A stretch of DNA of 64,000 nt from Chryseobacterium edaphi (GTDB lineage Bacteria; Bacteroidota; Bacteroidia; Flavobacteriales; Weeksellaceae). This document shows positions 50,437 to 58,887 of this stretch, piece by piece. The stretch is taken from assembly GCF_025628985.1 (NCBI RefSeq), contig NZ_JAOTEM010000003.1, forward strand, positions 1-64,000. Direction: 5' to 3'. A program made the translations under genes and the position numbers. The notes beneath the pieces are model-generated. The model made no database searches, was not told where the DNA came from, and saw only the letters and a program-made list of their open reading frames with translations. Within the stretch, counting starts at the first letter, position 1; each line of letters opens with the position of its first letter.

Positions 50437-51009
50437 TTAATTAGTAAGATTAAATGTTGCTTCTGCATCGGTTTCTCCTCCTACAACACTTCCCCAAGCT
50501 GTTCCTGCTTTTGCATCGTTGACACTTTGAGGAGCATGAATTAAATCTAATTTTAAAAATGGTGATGGAGAATTTATCACATTTACCACTTCCCATCTTG
50601 TTCTCAATCCTACTCTTTTTCCGTCATTTCTAAGATCATTTCCGTCTAATCTTGTAATATTGATATTAGATTTCGGGAAATCAAAAATAAGGAAATGCTC
50701 ATCTTTAGCATCAATGATTTCCTGAGTTGCATCATCATTTCCGTTTCTGAATTTTGCTTCAACCGTATAAGTTTTTCCGTTTGTAAGCGGAATTGTAGGT
50801 ATTCCTCCTGCACCGATGCTATAATTATATTCTATTGCTGTTGATCCGGGAACGTCTTCTTTTACCAATAAGATAATATTGGTCAGTTCTTCCTGTGGAA
50901 GATCATCTTCTTCTGCCGAACCGTCTCTCTGACAAGAAACAACCGTAATTGTGATGAATAAAACAGCTAATAATTTGATAATATTTTTAGTATTGAATAA
51001 ATTGTTCAT
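50437..51009 (-). CDS. Lipoprotein encoded with a TonB-dependent receptor
   Basis: A 190-aa lipoprotein (signal peptide with lipobox VVSC, then QRDGSAEEDD). The mature part is a strand-rich domain: TNIILLVKEDVPGSTAIEY, PLTNGKTYTVEAKFRN and late TAWGSVVGGETDAEATF. It follows the TonB-dependent receptor by 154 bp on the same strand; surface lipoproteins often assist such receptors in Bacteroidota. An R4 repeat lies in the gap. No specific family recognised. Confidence 0.65.
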   Translation of the reverse strand: MNNLFNTKNIIKLLAVLFITITVVSCQRDGSAEEDDLPQEELTNIILLVKEDVPGSTAIEYNYSIGAGGIPTIPLTNGKTYTVEAKFRNGNDDATQEIIDAKDEHFLIFDFPKSNINITRLDGNDLRNDGKRVGLRTRWEVVNVINSPSPFLKLDLIHAPQSVNDAKAGTAWGSVVGGETDAEATFNLTN

Positions 51010-51063
51010 TTTGATAAATTTAAATTGTAAAATTTGATTAAATAATTTGTTGAAATCTTTTAG

Positions 51064-51110
51064 AAATTTTCTTTTTCCCCAACCCTAAAGGGAGGAAAAT
51101 TTCTTTTAAA
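51064..51110 (+). repeat. Dispersed repeat (family R4, copy b)
   Basis: ccccaaccctaaagggagg with the same flanks as 26771-26812. On the other side of the gap, 51131-51147 (ttagggatagggaaaag) is partly complementary to it, so the copy can fold. Confidence 0.5.
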
Positions 51111-51163
51111 TCCATCAAAACCACATCTTTTTAGGGATAGGGAAAAGTGATTTTGATGATTTT

Positions 51164-53548
51164 TTAGAACCTATATCTAAAGTTTAAAATAAAGTTTCTT
51201 CCTGCCTCATCTGCAAAGAATCTCAATCGATTCAGATAATCTCTATATGAAGTATTGAAGAGATTATTCACGATAAGACCTGCAGAAAAATTTTTGCTGA
51301 TATTAACCCCAGTTTGAATATTCCAAAGCGAATATCCGTTTGGTGGTGTGCTGAAATCAATCGTTTTATTGACCAGTTCGCCGTCTTGATAAATTTCTAA
51401 GTCAGCATTTCTTATCGGGAATCTAGTTTGCTTTAAAAACGTTTGGTTCTCAACTGTAAAATAGAAATTATTCCATTTTTCTTTTTTGAATTGCAATGCA
51501 TTAGAGAAATTCGGAGGCATCATTAAAATTAATGGTTCGTTGTTGGTTTCGTCCTGTCCGTAAACGTAGCTTCCTTTTCCAATGTAAGTAAGATCGTCTG
51601 TAATTTTAAAATTAACATCCAGATCCAAGCCATACATTTTTGCATCAATCTGTTGATACGCCCATTCCGGGAAAACTCCTCTGATCGTACCTTTGATCCC
51701 GACCGGAACTTCATTAATGAAATTTTTAGTAATGAAAAAATAAGGATTCACAGAAATATTCAACCCTCTCAAAACATTGAACTTTGAATCTACTGTAAGA
51801 TTGAACTGATGTCCCTGTTCGTTTTTCAATTCCATATCTCCCGTTTCAATGATTCCTGCAGAATGATGCAATCCGTCAGAAAATAACTCTGCTACATTCG
51901 GAGATCTTCCCACTTTTGCATAATTAAATTTCAGATCAAACATTGAGCTTGGACGGTATTCCAAACCTGCATTGAAAGAAGCATTATTATAATTCAATTG
52001 AGGACGCGTCAAGATTCTGTTTTGATCCGTTTTCGCATAAAACTCCGGAAAAACATCTGCATATCTCGATTCCCAATCACTTTTGTCATACCATTTGGTG
52101 ACATCATAACGGGTGAAATCATATCTCGCTCCGGCTTCAACATTAAAATGATTCGAAATTTTATATTTAAAAACTGAATAGGCACCCGCAGAATATTTGT
52201 CATAATTAGGAATCAAACGTCTTGCTTTTGTCGCAGGATCTGAATAATTGTTTTGAAAACTACCATCAATCCCTGTTTCCAAAGACCATTTTTCTCTTTC
52301 CAATAAATCATTAAGATTAAACTGATGCGTCATCAATTCCAGATCCAGAGAAGGTGTATCTTTCAACTCACCTCTTCTGATGTCGTATTCCTGTCTGTGA
52401 TTGTACTGATAACTGTACGTTGCAGAAAGTTTTCCGATCGTTGAAAATCTTTTAAAAGCCGAAACTTTTGCAATATGATGCTCAATAACCTGTCTCGGAT
52501 TATCAATATCATAACTGAAGTTTCCCGAATAAACAGGAATAGTTGCAGTCATCGCTCTGTCATAATCACCTGTTGTAGAAACATGAGAATCTCTCAAAAT
52601 CCCGATATTCTGGTTCGTTAAATAATAATCAAATGAAATTCCTTTCTCATAGGTATTATTCTGAACCGTGAAATTGAAAGAAGAAAAATCCATTCCCGTA
52701 TTCTTCAGGTTATAATCTGGAGCACTTTGATCACCCAATTTTTTAATGCTTCCCCCTGATTTCACAGCCCATCCGTTTTTCCAGATTTTGGCAACATCTG
52801 CATCAAGAGCCAAACCTCTTCCGTTTGAAATTCCCGAAAGACCGATTGAACCTTTGATCGTATCTTTTTTAGGGAAAATTTCAGGTTCCATGACGACAAC
52901 TCCGCCTATTGCATCACTTCCGTATTTCAAAGCTGAAGCACCTTTAATGACATCAATATGTTGAAAATTATTAATATCAACATTTGGCGCATGTTCAACT
53001 CCCCATTCTTGCTCGGCAAGTTTCACTCCGTTATTTAAAATAGAGATTCTGCTTCCGTAAAGTCCATGAATAATAGGTTTTGAAATATTATTTCCGGTCT
53101 TCAATGTTGATACTCCCGAAATCTTCGATAATAAATTTCCCAGATTGTCGGTAGAATTTCTTTCAATTTCAGATTTGTCAAGTGTTTTTACGATTAGAGA
53201 ACCGTTGCTTTCATGATTTCCGTGAATGGTCACCGTTTCAATATCCTGAACATGATGTTCTAGGGTGATTGACAAGTGAACATCCTGTGTAACTCCTACA
53301 TTTTCAGTATAATCATTACAATCAGGATGCTTTGCAATGAGTGTGTAATTTCCGGAAGGAATTTTGTTGAATGAAAACTTTCCGCTTTTATCTGTTTTAG
53401 CAGTGAAATCTCCAATTTTCACCACTGCGTTTTCCAGCGAAGTTTTATCGTGAAAATCCTGAACTGTCCCTTCAACAGTGAAAGTTTTCTGTGCGTTTGT
53501 AATTACCAATCCGCAAAGGATCAGCAATAAACTATATATTAGTTTCAT
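51164..53548 (-). CDS. TonB-dependent receptor, probably for a metal
   Basis: A 794-aa outer-membrane transporter. Signal peptide to about residue 20 (ending TNAQ), a carboxypeptidase-regulatory-like domain (about 20-100, FTVEGTVQDFHDKTSLENAVV), a plug (about 105-230: GNLLSKISGVSTLKTG, then GLYGSRISILNNGVKLAEQEWG, ALKYGSDAIGGVVVMEP) and a barrel ending RFFADEAGRNFILNFRYRF. Several His residues in the plug (IHGNHESNG, EWGVEHAPNV) recall the zinc receptor ZnuD; this is a hint only. It is flanked by a His/Cys small protein gene and a lipoprotein gene. Confidence 0.85.
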   Translation of the reverse strand: MKLIYSLLLILCGLVITNAQKTFTVEGTVQDFHDKTSLENAVVKIGDFTAKTDKSGKFSFNKIPSGNYTLIAKHPDCNDYTENVGVTQDVHLSITLEHHVQDIETVTIHGNHESNGSLIVKTLDKSEIERNSTDNLGNLLSKISGVSTLKTGNNISKPIIHGLYGSRISILNNGVKLAEQEWGVEHAPNVDINNFQHIDVIKGASALKYGSDAIGGVVVMEPEIFPKKDTIKGSIGLSGISNGRGLALDADVAKIWKNGWAVKSGGSIKKLGDQSAPDYNLKNTGMDFSSFNFTVQNNTYEKGISFDYYLTNQNIGILRDSHVSTTGDYDRAMTATIPVYSGNFSYDIDNPRQVIEHHIAKVSAFKRFSTIGKLSATYSYQYNHRQEYDIRRGELKDTPSLDLELMTHQFNLNDLLEREKWSLETGIDGSFQNNYSDPATKARRLIPNYDKYSAGAYSVFKYKISNHFNVEAGARYDFTRYDVTKWYDKSDWESRYADVFPEFYAKTDQNRILTRPQLNYNNASFNAGLEYRPSSMFDLKFNYAKVGRSPNVAELFSDGLHHSAGIIETGDMELKNEQGHQFNLTVDSKFNVLRGLNISVNPYFFITKNFINEVPVGIKGTIRGVFPEWAYQQIDAKMYGLDLDVNFKITDDLTYIGKGSYVYGQDETNNEPLILMMPPNFSNALQFKKEKWNNFYFTVENQTFLKQTRFPIRNADLEIYQDGELVNKTIDFSTPPNGYSLWNIQTGVNISKNFSAGLIVNNLFNTSYRDYLNRLRFFADEAGRNFILNFRYRF

Positions 53549-53886
53549 TGTAATAGCTTGATTGACTTTACACAATGATGCGATTTGCGACACCTGTAAA
53601 GTTTTGTTTGTGTGAAAAAATTGATTGGATTTTTTTGTTTAAAAATGATAACCTTGAAGGTTAATTTTGAACCATTAAGATTTTGTTTTAAGGAGTTTAG
53701 AATATTAAGTTGAACCTCGTTTAAGAGAATGCTTAAAAAATCTATTTGATTTTTCCTTAATACAACTTAACTTCTAATTGATCTTAATGGTTCAAAAAAT
53801 GCGATGTTAGTTAAATACACTATGCATTTGAACATATTCAAATTTTTAAAATTTAAAGCAAAAAAATCCGGTAAGTAGATCGGTAA
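53549..53886. other. Intergenic region before the TonB-dependent receptor
   Basis: 338 bp holding a dyad CTTTACA-N22-TGTAAAG (53566-53601) close to the receptor start and the large inverted repeat at 53665-53797. No gene is visible. Confidence 0.6.
53665..53797. repeat. Large imperfect inverted repeat (family R5)
   Basis: The outer 16 bp arms TTTTGAACCATTAAGA (53665-53680) and its exact complement (53782-53797) enclose about 100 bp with further partial pairing (attaagttgaa / acaacttaac). No coding potential and no T-run. I recall similar gaaccattaaga elements in related genomes but cannot verify it. Confidence 0.6.
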
Positions 53887-54243
53887 TTAAGAAATTGTGG
53901 GTGGACCCCGAAGTTGAAAAGTATATTTGGTTTGAGACCAAATCCTTTCCTGTAGTGTGATAATTTGTTTTACTTCCTGAGTGTAATTTTCAAAAATGAA
54001 ATTAAACTCTTCAGGAACTAAAGTGTTTCCTGTAGCCAAGAAATGACATGCCAAACAGTCTCCGGCTTTTTCTTTGGCTTCAGATTTTGAAATGTTGTTT
54101 TCTGTTTTTTTAAGATTAAATCCTATAAAAACATCTGAAGATTCATGATTGTGAAAACTCGAAGAAAACAACGCAAAAAAGTAGATCCCAAACAGAAGTT
54201 TGGAAACGAAACTTTTCAGATTTCTGCTTTCTTTAAAAATCAT
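53887..54243 (-). CDS. Small membrane protein with His pair and CxxCH motif
   Basis: A 118-aa protein with one hydrophobic helix (about 13-29), a FHNHE pair (His31, His33) and a CLACHF motif (Cys63, Cys66, His67). CxxCH is the cytochrome c heme motif, but the His pair and single CxxCH also fit a metal-binding accessory protein (a DUF2946-like layout). It lies just upstream of the TonB-dependent receptor on the same strand. Function unknown; metal sensing or delivery is the best guess. A proline-rich end (RGPPTIS). Confidence 0.55.
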   Translation of the reverse strand: MIFKESRNLKSFVSKLLFGIYFFALFSSSFHNHESSDVFIGFNLKKTENNISKSEAKEKAGDCLACHFLATGNTLVPEEFNFIFENYTQEVKQIITLQERIWSQTKYTFQLRGPPTIS

Positions 54244-54319
54244 TTAGCAAAAATAAGAATAATATTTTAAAGGATTTTAAATAAAGATTAAATTATGGTT
54301 ATTTAATCACGGTTGTAAT

Positions 54320-54402
54320 AGTTTATAGTGAGGTGCCGCTCCTACGGAGCTCAAGATTATTCTTCGTATATTTTCTACAAACATTTCGCTTCTACGAAGC
54401 TT
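54320..54402 (+). repeat. Pair of hairpin repeat units (family R2, copy b)
   Basis: gccgctcctacggagctc (54335-54352) and tttctacaaacatttcgctt plus ctacgaagctt (54372-54402), about 53 bp apart. In the second unit GCTTC pairs with GAAGC, a compensatory change from GCTCC/GGAGC in the others. Confidence 0.65.
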
Positions 54403-54510
54403 AACAAGCTTTGAAAGTTATTCGTTAAATTATTTTTCTTCATAAGTTGAAAATCTTGGAAGATGATTTTTCTCAAAAATGATATTTTGAATGTTTAAAG
54501 TTTTTACGAA

Positions 54511-54538
54511 AAAAAGGATGAGCTTAAAACCCATCCCA
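54511..54538 (-). terminator. Terminator of the ABC-F gene
   Basis: GGATGGGTTTTAAGCTCATCC on the minus strand (stem GGATG/CATCC plus a few pairs) with a TTTTTTTCG run. Confidence 0.6.
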
Positions 54539-54563
54539 ATTATTTATATTTTTTTTAAGAAAA

Positions 54564-56498
54564 TTACTCAAGCTGAGTTCCAAGATATTCCCATTCCTGC
54601 AACGCTGCATCAAGGTCTTCTTTCGTTTTATTATACTTTTCCAGAGTTTCTTCAGACGGATTTTCTGTAGTGAAAGAAGCTTCCATAGTTTCTATCGCTG
54701 TTTCCAGCTCAGAAATTCTTTCTTCTACTTTTTTGATTTTATTCTGAATATTTTTTTGTTCCTTACTTACAATTACAGTAGATTTAATTTCAGCTTTGGC
54801 TTGTTTTTCTTCAGCTTTAGCCTTTTCCACAACTTTTACATCTTCATCATGAAGTTTTGCTTTTTCGGCAGAAATCTCTCTGATCGATTCTTTTTGTCTG
54901 AATTCAAGATATTCATTTACACTTCCTAAGAATTCTTTCATTCTTCCGTCACGGAATTCGTAAATTTTATCACAAAGTCCTTGTAGAAATTCTCTATCGT
55001 GAGAAATTACAATCAAAGTACCTTCAAATTTTTGCAAAGCCAACTTGATAATCTCCTTAGACTGAATATCCAAGTGATTGGTAGGCTCATCCATAATCAG
55101 CGTGTTGAACGGACGAAGCAACAATTTACAAAGTGCCAAACGGTTTCTTTCACCTCCGGAAAGCACTTTTGTCTTTTTATTCACCGCTTCACCCTGAAAT
55201 AAGAAAGATCCTAACAAATCTCTTACCCTCGGTCTGGTTTCTTCAGTTGCAGAATCTTCCGCTTCTTCTAAAACGGTTTTATTTGGAGTCAAAACCTCTT
55301 CCTGATTTTGAGCAAAGTAACCGATATTTACGTTGTGACCCAAATTCCAAGAACCTGAATGATCTTTAATATCTCCTGCAAGAATTTTAGCCAAAGTCGT
55401 TTTCCCCTGTCCGTTTTGTCCAAGAAGCGCAATTCTATCTCCACGCTGAACAATAAAATCTACCTCATCGAAAATCTGCTTTTTACCGTAAGCTTTCCCT
55501 AAATGTTCAGCTTCGAAAATTACTTTTCCGGGAACAACAGACTGTTGAAAACGAATGTTGAATTTAGATACATCTTCATTATCAACTTCAATACGGTCAA
55601 TTTTATCTAATTTTTTAATAAGCGACTGCGCAAAAGATGCTTTGGTAGCACTTGCACGGAACTTATTAATGTTATCTTCCATTTGCTTGATCTCCGCATC
55701 CTGATTCTTTTTAGCCTGAATCAGTTTTTCACGGCGTTCCTCACGCATGACCAAATATTTGGTATAATTGGTTTTATAATCGTCTACTTTTCTGTTATTT
55801 ACATCAAAAGTTCTGTTACAAACCGCTGTCATAAACTGCTTATCGTGACTTACCAAAACGATTGCTCCAGGATAATCTTTCAAAAAGTTTTCTAACCAAA
55901 TGATCGATTCCATATCCAGGTGATTGGTAGGCTCATCGAGAAGCATCAAATCATTCTTCTGAAGAAGTAATTTTGCCAATTCGATTCTCATTCTCCATCC
56001 TCCGGAAAATTCGTCCGTAATTTTTTGAAAATCATCAGCTTTAAAACCTAAACCAAACAACACTTTTTCAATATCACCTTCCAAATTGTAAGCATCATGA
56101 TGCATCAAAAGATCATTCAGCTCCGTCATTTTGTTGATGATGTCTGTATAAGCATCGCTTTCGTAGTCGGTTCTTGTTGCCAATTGATGATTGACTTCTT
56201 CCAACTCATTTTTCCAGGCATTAATCTGCTCAAAAGCCTGCATCGTTTCGTCCCAAACTGTTCTTCCTTTTACAAAATCAAGATCCTGCTTCAGGAAACC
56301 GATCGTGATATTTCCTTCCGGAACCACGACACCTTCATAAAAAGTAATTTCTTTGGAAAGCATTTTCAACAAAGTGGATTTCCCCGCTCCGTTTTTACCA
56401 ACCAAACCAATTTTATCATCCTTTTTAATGGTGAAATTCACGTTTTGAAACAAGTAGTTTCCCGAATGATGTAAGCCTAAACCTTGAACCGAAAGCAT
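54564..56498 (-). CDS. ABC-F family ATPase (Uup/YheS type)
   Basis: A 644-aa soluble protein with two ATP-binding domains and no membrane helices, typical of translation-associated ABC-F proteins. First domain: Walker A GKNGAGKS (about 34-41), signature SGGWRMRIELAKLLL, Walker B LMLLDEPTNHLD. Second domain: GQNGQGKTT, LSGGERNRLALCKLLL, LIMDEPTNHLD. The C-terminal charged helix (about 545-644) is a coiled coil. Some ABC-F proteins relieve ribosome stalling or give antibiotic resistance; the specific role here is not determined. Confidence 0.9.
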   Translation of the reverse strand: MLSVQGLGLHHSGNYLFQNVNFTIKKDDKIGLVGKNGAGKSTLLKMLSKEITFYEGVVVPEGNITIGFLKQDLDFVKGRTVWDETMQAFEQINAWKNELEEVNHQLATRTDYESDAYTDIINKMTELNDLLMHHDAYNLEGDIEKVLFGLGFKADDFQKITDEFSGGWRMRIELAKLLLQKNDLMLLDEPTNHLDMESIIWLENFLKDYPGAIVLVSHDKQFMTAVCNRTFDVNNRKVDDYKTNYTKYLVMREERREKLIQAKKNQDAEIKQMEDNINKFRASATKASFAQSLIKKLDKIDRIEVDNEDVSKFNIRFQQSVVPGKVIFEAEHLGKAYGKKQIFDEVDFIVQRGDRIALLGQNGQGKTTLAKILAGDIKDHSGSWNLGHNVNIGYFAQNQEEVLTPNKTVLEEAEDSATEETRPRVRDLLGSFLFQGEAVNKKTKVLSGGERNRLALCKLLLRPFNTLIMDEPTNHLDIQSKEIIKLALQKFEGTLIVISHDREFLQGLCDKIYEFRDGRMKEFLGSVNEYLEFRQKESIREISAEKAKLHDEDVKVVEKAKAEEKQAKAEIKSTVIVSKEQKNIQNKIKKVEERISELETAIETMEASFTTENPSEETLEKYNKTKEDLDAALQEWEYLGTQLE

Positions 56499-56578
56499 CT
56501 TTATGAGTAATTAATAATGAATAATGTGTACTGAATATTTTTCGGGTGCAAAAATACGCAAAATAAAGGACTTTAAAT

Positions 56579-57196
56579 TTAATAATTCCTGACTGTCACA
56601 TGAAAACAGCTTTGCTGCCTTTCTTTAATGTAAAAAATGCGTCCTGCTTCAACATAATATTTTAAAACTTTTTCCAGCGCAACCTCCATTTTCAGGTCTG
56701 GTCTTAGTTTATTATTAAATCTTACATAAGAAATATCGAAAGAATTACCATAATTGTGCGAACTGATTCCGAGTGAGGCATTTGCATTAACTTTTCGTAA
56801 TCTGCACTGATCTTCCAACGTTCTGGTAATGGAAGAAACCGTAAAAGTGTGCCCTTTTGTTTCTTTGCTAAATCTCGCTCCGATCTTTTCTAAAGTAGCT
56901 TTTGCTTTTGAAACCAAGTACGGTCTACTGTAATCTAACTTCTGGACTTTATAACCTTTCCCATTTTTTTTTACCGTATGAAATTTACCTTTATTAATAT
57001 ATTTCTGAACCTGAGAAGTATTTTTGAGAATATTGACATTAAAACTTCTCGAAGCATCCAAATGCGGTTTATACAATACAGTCGGCTCAACTTTTAAAAC
57101 CTCTGTCAAATCATAGCAAGGAAGTGCGTTTTTTGATGTTTGACTACAAACAAACTGATAAAAAGTCAATGGAATAATGTACAGAAACTTCCTCAT
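56579..57196 (-). CDS. DUF5715/M15-like secreted protein
   Basis: A 205-aa exported protein (signal peptide MRKFLYIIPLTFYQFVCSQ). SSITRTLEDQCRLRKVNANA leads to SSHNYGNSFDISYVRFN, with the SxHxxGxxxD pattern of VanY/M15 zinc carboxypeptidases, and CFHVTVRNY adds the late His. It probably cleaves peptidoglycan peptides, but this is inferred from the motif. A -7 box TATCTTTG lies at 57254-57247 with a leader of about 45 nt. The 236 bp before it contain this promoter and the divergent aqpZ region. Confidence 0.7.
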   Translation of the reverse strand: MRKFLYIIPLTFYQFVCSQTSKNALPCYDLTEVLKVEPTVLYKPHLDASRSFNVNILKNTSQVQKYINKGKFHTVKKNGKGYKVQKLDYSRPYLVSKAKATLEKIGARFSKETKGHTFTVSSITRTLEDQCRLRKVNANASLGISSHNYGNSFDISYVRFNNKLRPDLKMEVALEKVLKYYVEAGRIFYIKERQQSCFHVTVRNY

Positions 57197-57432
57197 AGAA
57201 ACTATTTTGAAATTTTAAACGTAAAAATTACAGATTTTGTTATTGCCAAAGATATTAATTTAATAAAATGACATAAAATTTTATGATTAAAAACTAAACA
57301 ACAATTAGTAGCTAAAAATAAATTATAAACAATAATTAAATTTAATTTTTATATATAATTTATTTTATTAACTAAAATTATGAATAATAAATTTTTGTAC
57401 ATTCGCCTCACAATTTAAAATACAATTAAAAG

Positions 57433-58149
57433 ATGATTTCAAAAACTTCAAAATTCGTAGCAGAAATGCTTGGTACGATGGTACTTGTTCTAATGGGATG
57501 CGGAAGCGCAGTAATTGCCGGAGCAGACGGCACAACCGGAGTCGGACTTCTGGGAATTTCCTTCGCATTCGGTCTTAGTGTAGTCGCAATGGCTTACGCA
57601 ATCGGGCACATATCGGGATGTCATATCAATCCTGCCATTTCAATTGCAATGGTTGCGGCAGGAAGAATGAAAATGGATGAAGCTATCCGTTATGTTATTG
57701 CGCAGATTCTTGGAGCAATCATCGGAGCAGGAATTCTTTATGTGATTTTTATGAATCATCCCGGTGCTGAAATGAAAGAATGGGCACTCGGTTCGAACGG
57801 GTGGGGAACAGGATATTTGGATGCTTATAATACAACAGCAGCTTTTGTTGCAGAATTTATTTTTACTTTTATTTTCCTGATGGTGATTTTGGGATCAACT
57901 TCTACAAAAAACATCAACGGTGGTTTTGCAGGTTTGGCGATTGGTTTTTCTTTGGTCTTGATTCACATTGTAGGAATTAAAGTGACAGGAGTTTCCGTAA
58001 ACCCGGCAAGAAGTATTGGTCCGGCAATTTTTGCAGGCGGTGCAGCACTTTCACAATTGTGGTTGTTTGTTGTTGCTCCGGTTTTAGGTGGAATTGCAGC
58101 AGCTTTTACATACAATTTATTGATGGAAAGACCTGAAGCGGCAAAATAA
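57433..58149 (+). CDS. aqpZ: Aquaporin Z
   Basis: A 238-aa inner-membrane water channel of the MIP family, six helices with the two NPA loops: HINPAISIAMV (Asn66) and SVNPARSIG (about 188). The selectivity-filter context, with a His in the fifth helix (LVLIHIVGIKVTG) and Arg after the second NPA, fits a water-specific AqpZ rather than a glycerol facilitator. Monocistronic with a shared terminator. Confidence 0.92.
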   Translation: MISKTSKFVAEMLGTMVLVLMGCGSAVIAGADGTTGVGLLGISFAFGLSVVAMAYAIGHISGCHINPAISIAMVAAGRMKMDEAIRYVIAQILGAIIGAGILYVIFMNHPGAEMKEWALGSNGWGTGYLDAYNTTAAFVAEFIFTFIFLMVILGSTSTKNINGGFAGLAIGFSLVLIHIVGIKVTGVSVNPARSIGPAIFAGGAALSQLWLFVVAPVLGGIAAAFTYNLLMERPEAAK

Positions 58150-58173
58150 TAATTACAATTCTATACCAATAAC

Positions 58174-58199
58174 TAAATCCTGTCTTTTGGCAGGATTTT
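58174..58199. terminator. Bidirectional terminator after aqpZ
   Basis: AAATCCTGTC / GGCAGGATTT (one G-T pair) hairpin with T-run on the plus strand; the convergent gene stops at 58200. Confidence 0.65.
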
Positions 58200-58745
58200 C
58201 TATTTTAATTTCTTTATTTCAAAAGGATTTTTAAAGATTAGCTCTTCATGTTTTCCTTTGATTTCCAACTTGCGTTGTAATAAATTCAAAGCCATTTTTC
58301 GGATGAAAAGATCTTTATCGTTTAGTTTCCAGTAAGAATCTTCGTGTACTTTTTTGGGTTGTCGAATGAGATAAAATTCAGTTTCCCAATTGTCGACGTT
58401 GTGATAAAATTCAATAATTCCGCAGTGTTCAGGAATTACAGAATGTTCGATCATTCCCATCGGAAGCAAAAAACTGAATGAATTGCAAGGATAATCACCA
58501 CAACATATTTTGTCATGCTTCAGAAACTTCTCTCCGGTTCTAGCATTGATGTATGACTTTTTAAAATCATTTTTGAAATCGCTTTTTGAAAGTTTGATTT
58601 CAATTTCATGGCTAAATCCTTCAAAATCGATGATTAAAATATCCGCTTCCCAATCTGAATGAAAGTGATTGCTTAATACAATTTCTTTTTCAAAATCGCA
58701 ATTTGCATGAATGTAAGCGTGAACTAGCTCTTCTATCTTTAACAC
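58200..58745 (-). CDS. Unknown protein, PD-(D/E)xK nuclease-like
   Basis: A 181-aa soluble protein. SDWEADILIIDFEGFSHEIEIKLS looks like the D..ExK core of restriction-endonuclease-like folds (Asp and Glu-x-Lys), followed by DFKNDFKKSY. Cysteines (CCGDYPCNSF) may bind metal. If it is a nuclease it has no partner methyltransferase, so a repair or phage-derived role is equally possible. No other family recognised. Confidence 0.5.
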   Translation of the reverse strand: MLKIEELVHAYIHANCDFEKEIVLSNHFHSDWEADILIIDFEGFSHEIEIKLSKSDFKNDFKKSYINARTGEKFLKHDKICCGDYPCNSFSFLLPMGMIEHSVIPEHCGIIEFYHNVDNWETEFYLIRQPKKVHEDSYWKLNDKDLFIRKMALNLLQRKLEIKGKHEELIFKNPFEIKKLK

Positions 58746-58848
58746 TGTTTTGATGCTTTAGTTTTTGACGCAAAGGTCGTTAAGGTATTTTAAAATTATC
58801 TAGAATATTTTTTCGTTCGCAAAGGCGTTTCACTTAGCAAAGGATTCA

Positions 58849-58887
58849 ACCCTAAAACTCTCCTACTCTCAAACCCACTAACTCACC
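58849..58887 (-). repeat. Dispersed GA-rich repeat (family R1, copy c)
   Basis: Reverse complement of the R1 vocabulary (gagagttttaggg, gggtttgagagtagg). It spans the stop codon of the LuxE-like gene (TAG at 58880-58878), so the repeat overlaps the 3' end of that gene. Confidence 0.5.

Larger units (their letters stand above)
54244..54563. other. Intergenic region before the small His/Cys protein
   Basis: 320 bp holding the R2 hairpin pair (54320-54402) and the terminator of the ABC-F gene (54511-54538). No gene is seen. Confidence 0.55.

Noticed and set aside
54244..54563. Second small gene in the gap before the ABC-F terminator
   Set aside because: No open frame with a protein-like composition; the gap is explained by R2 units and a terminator.
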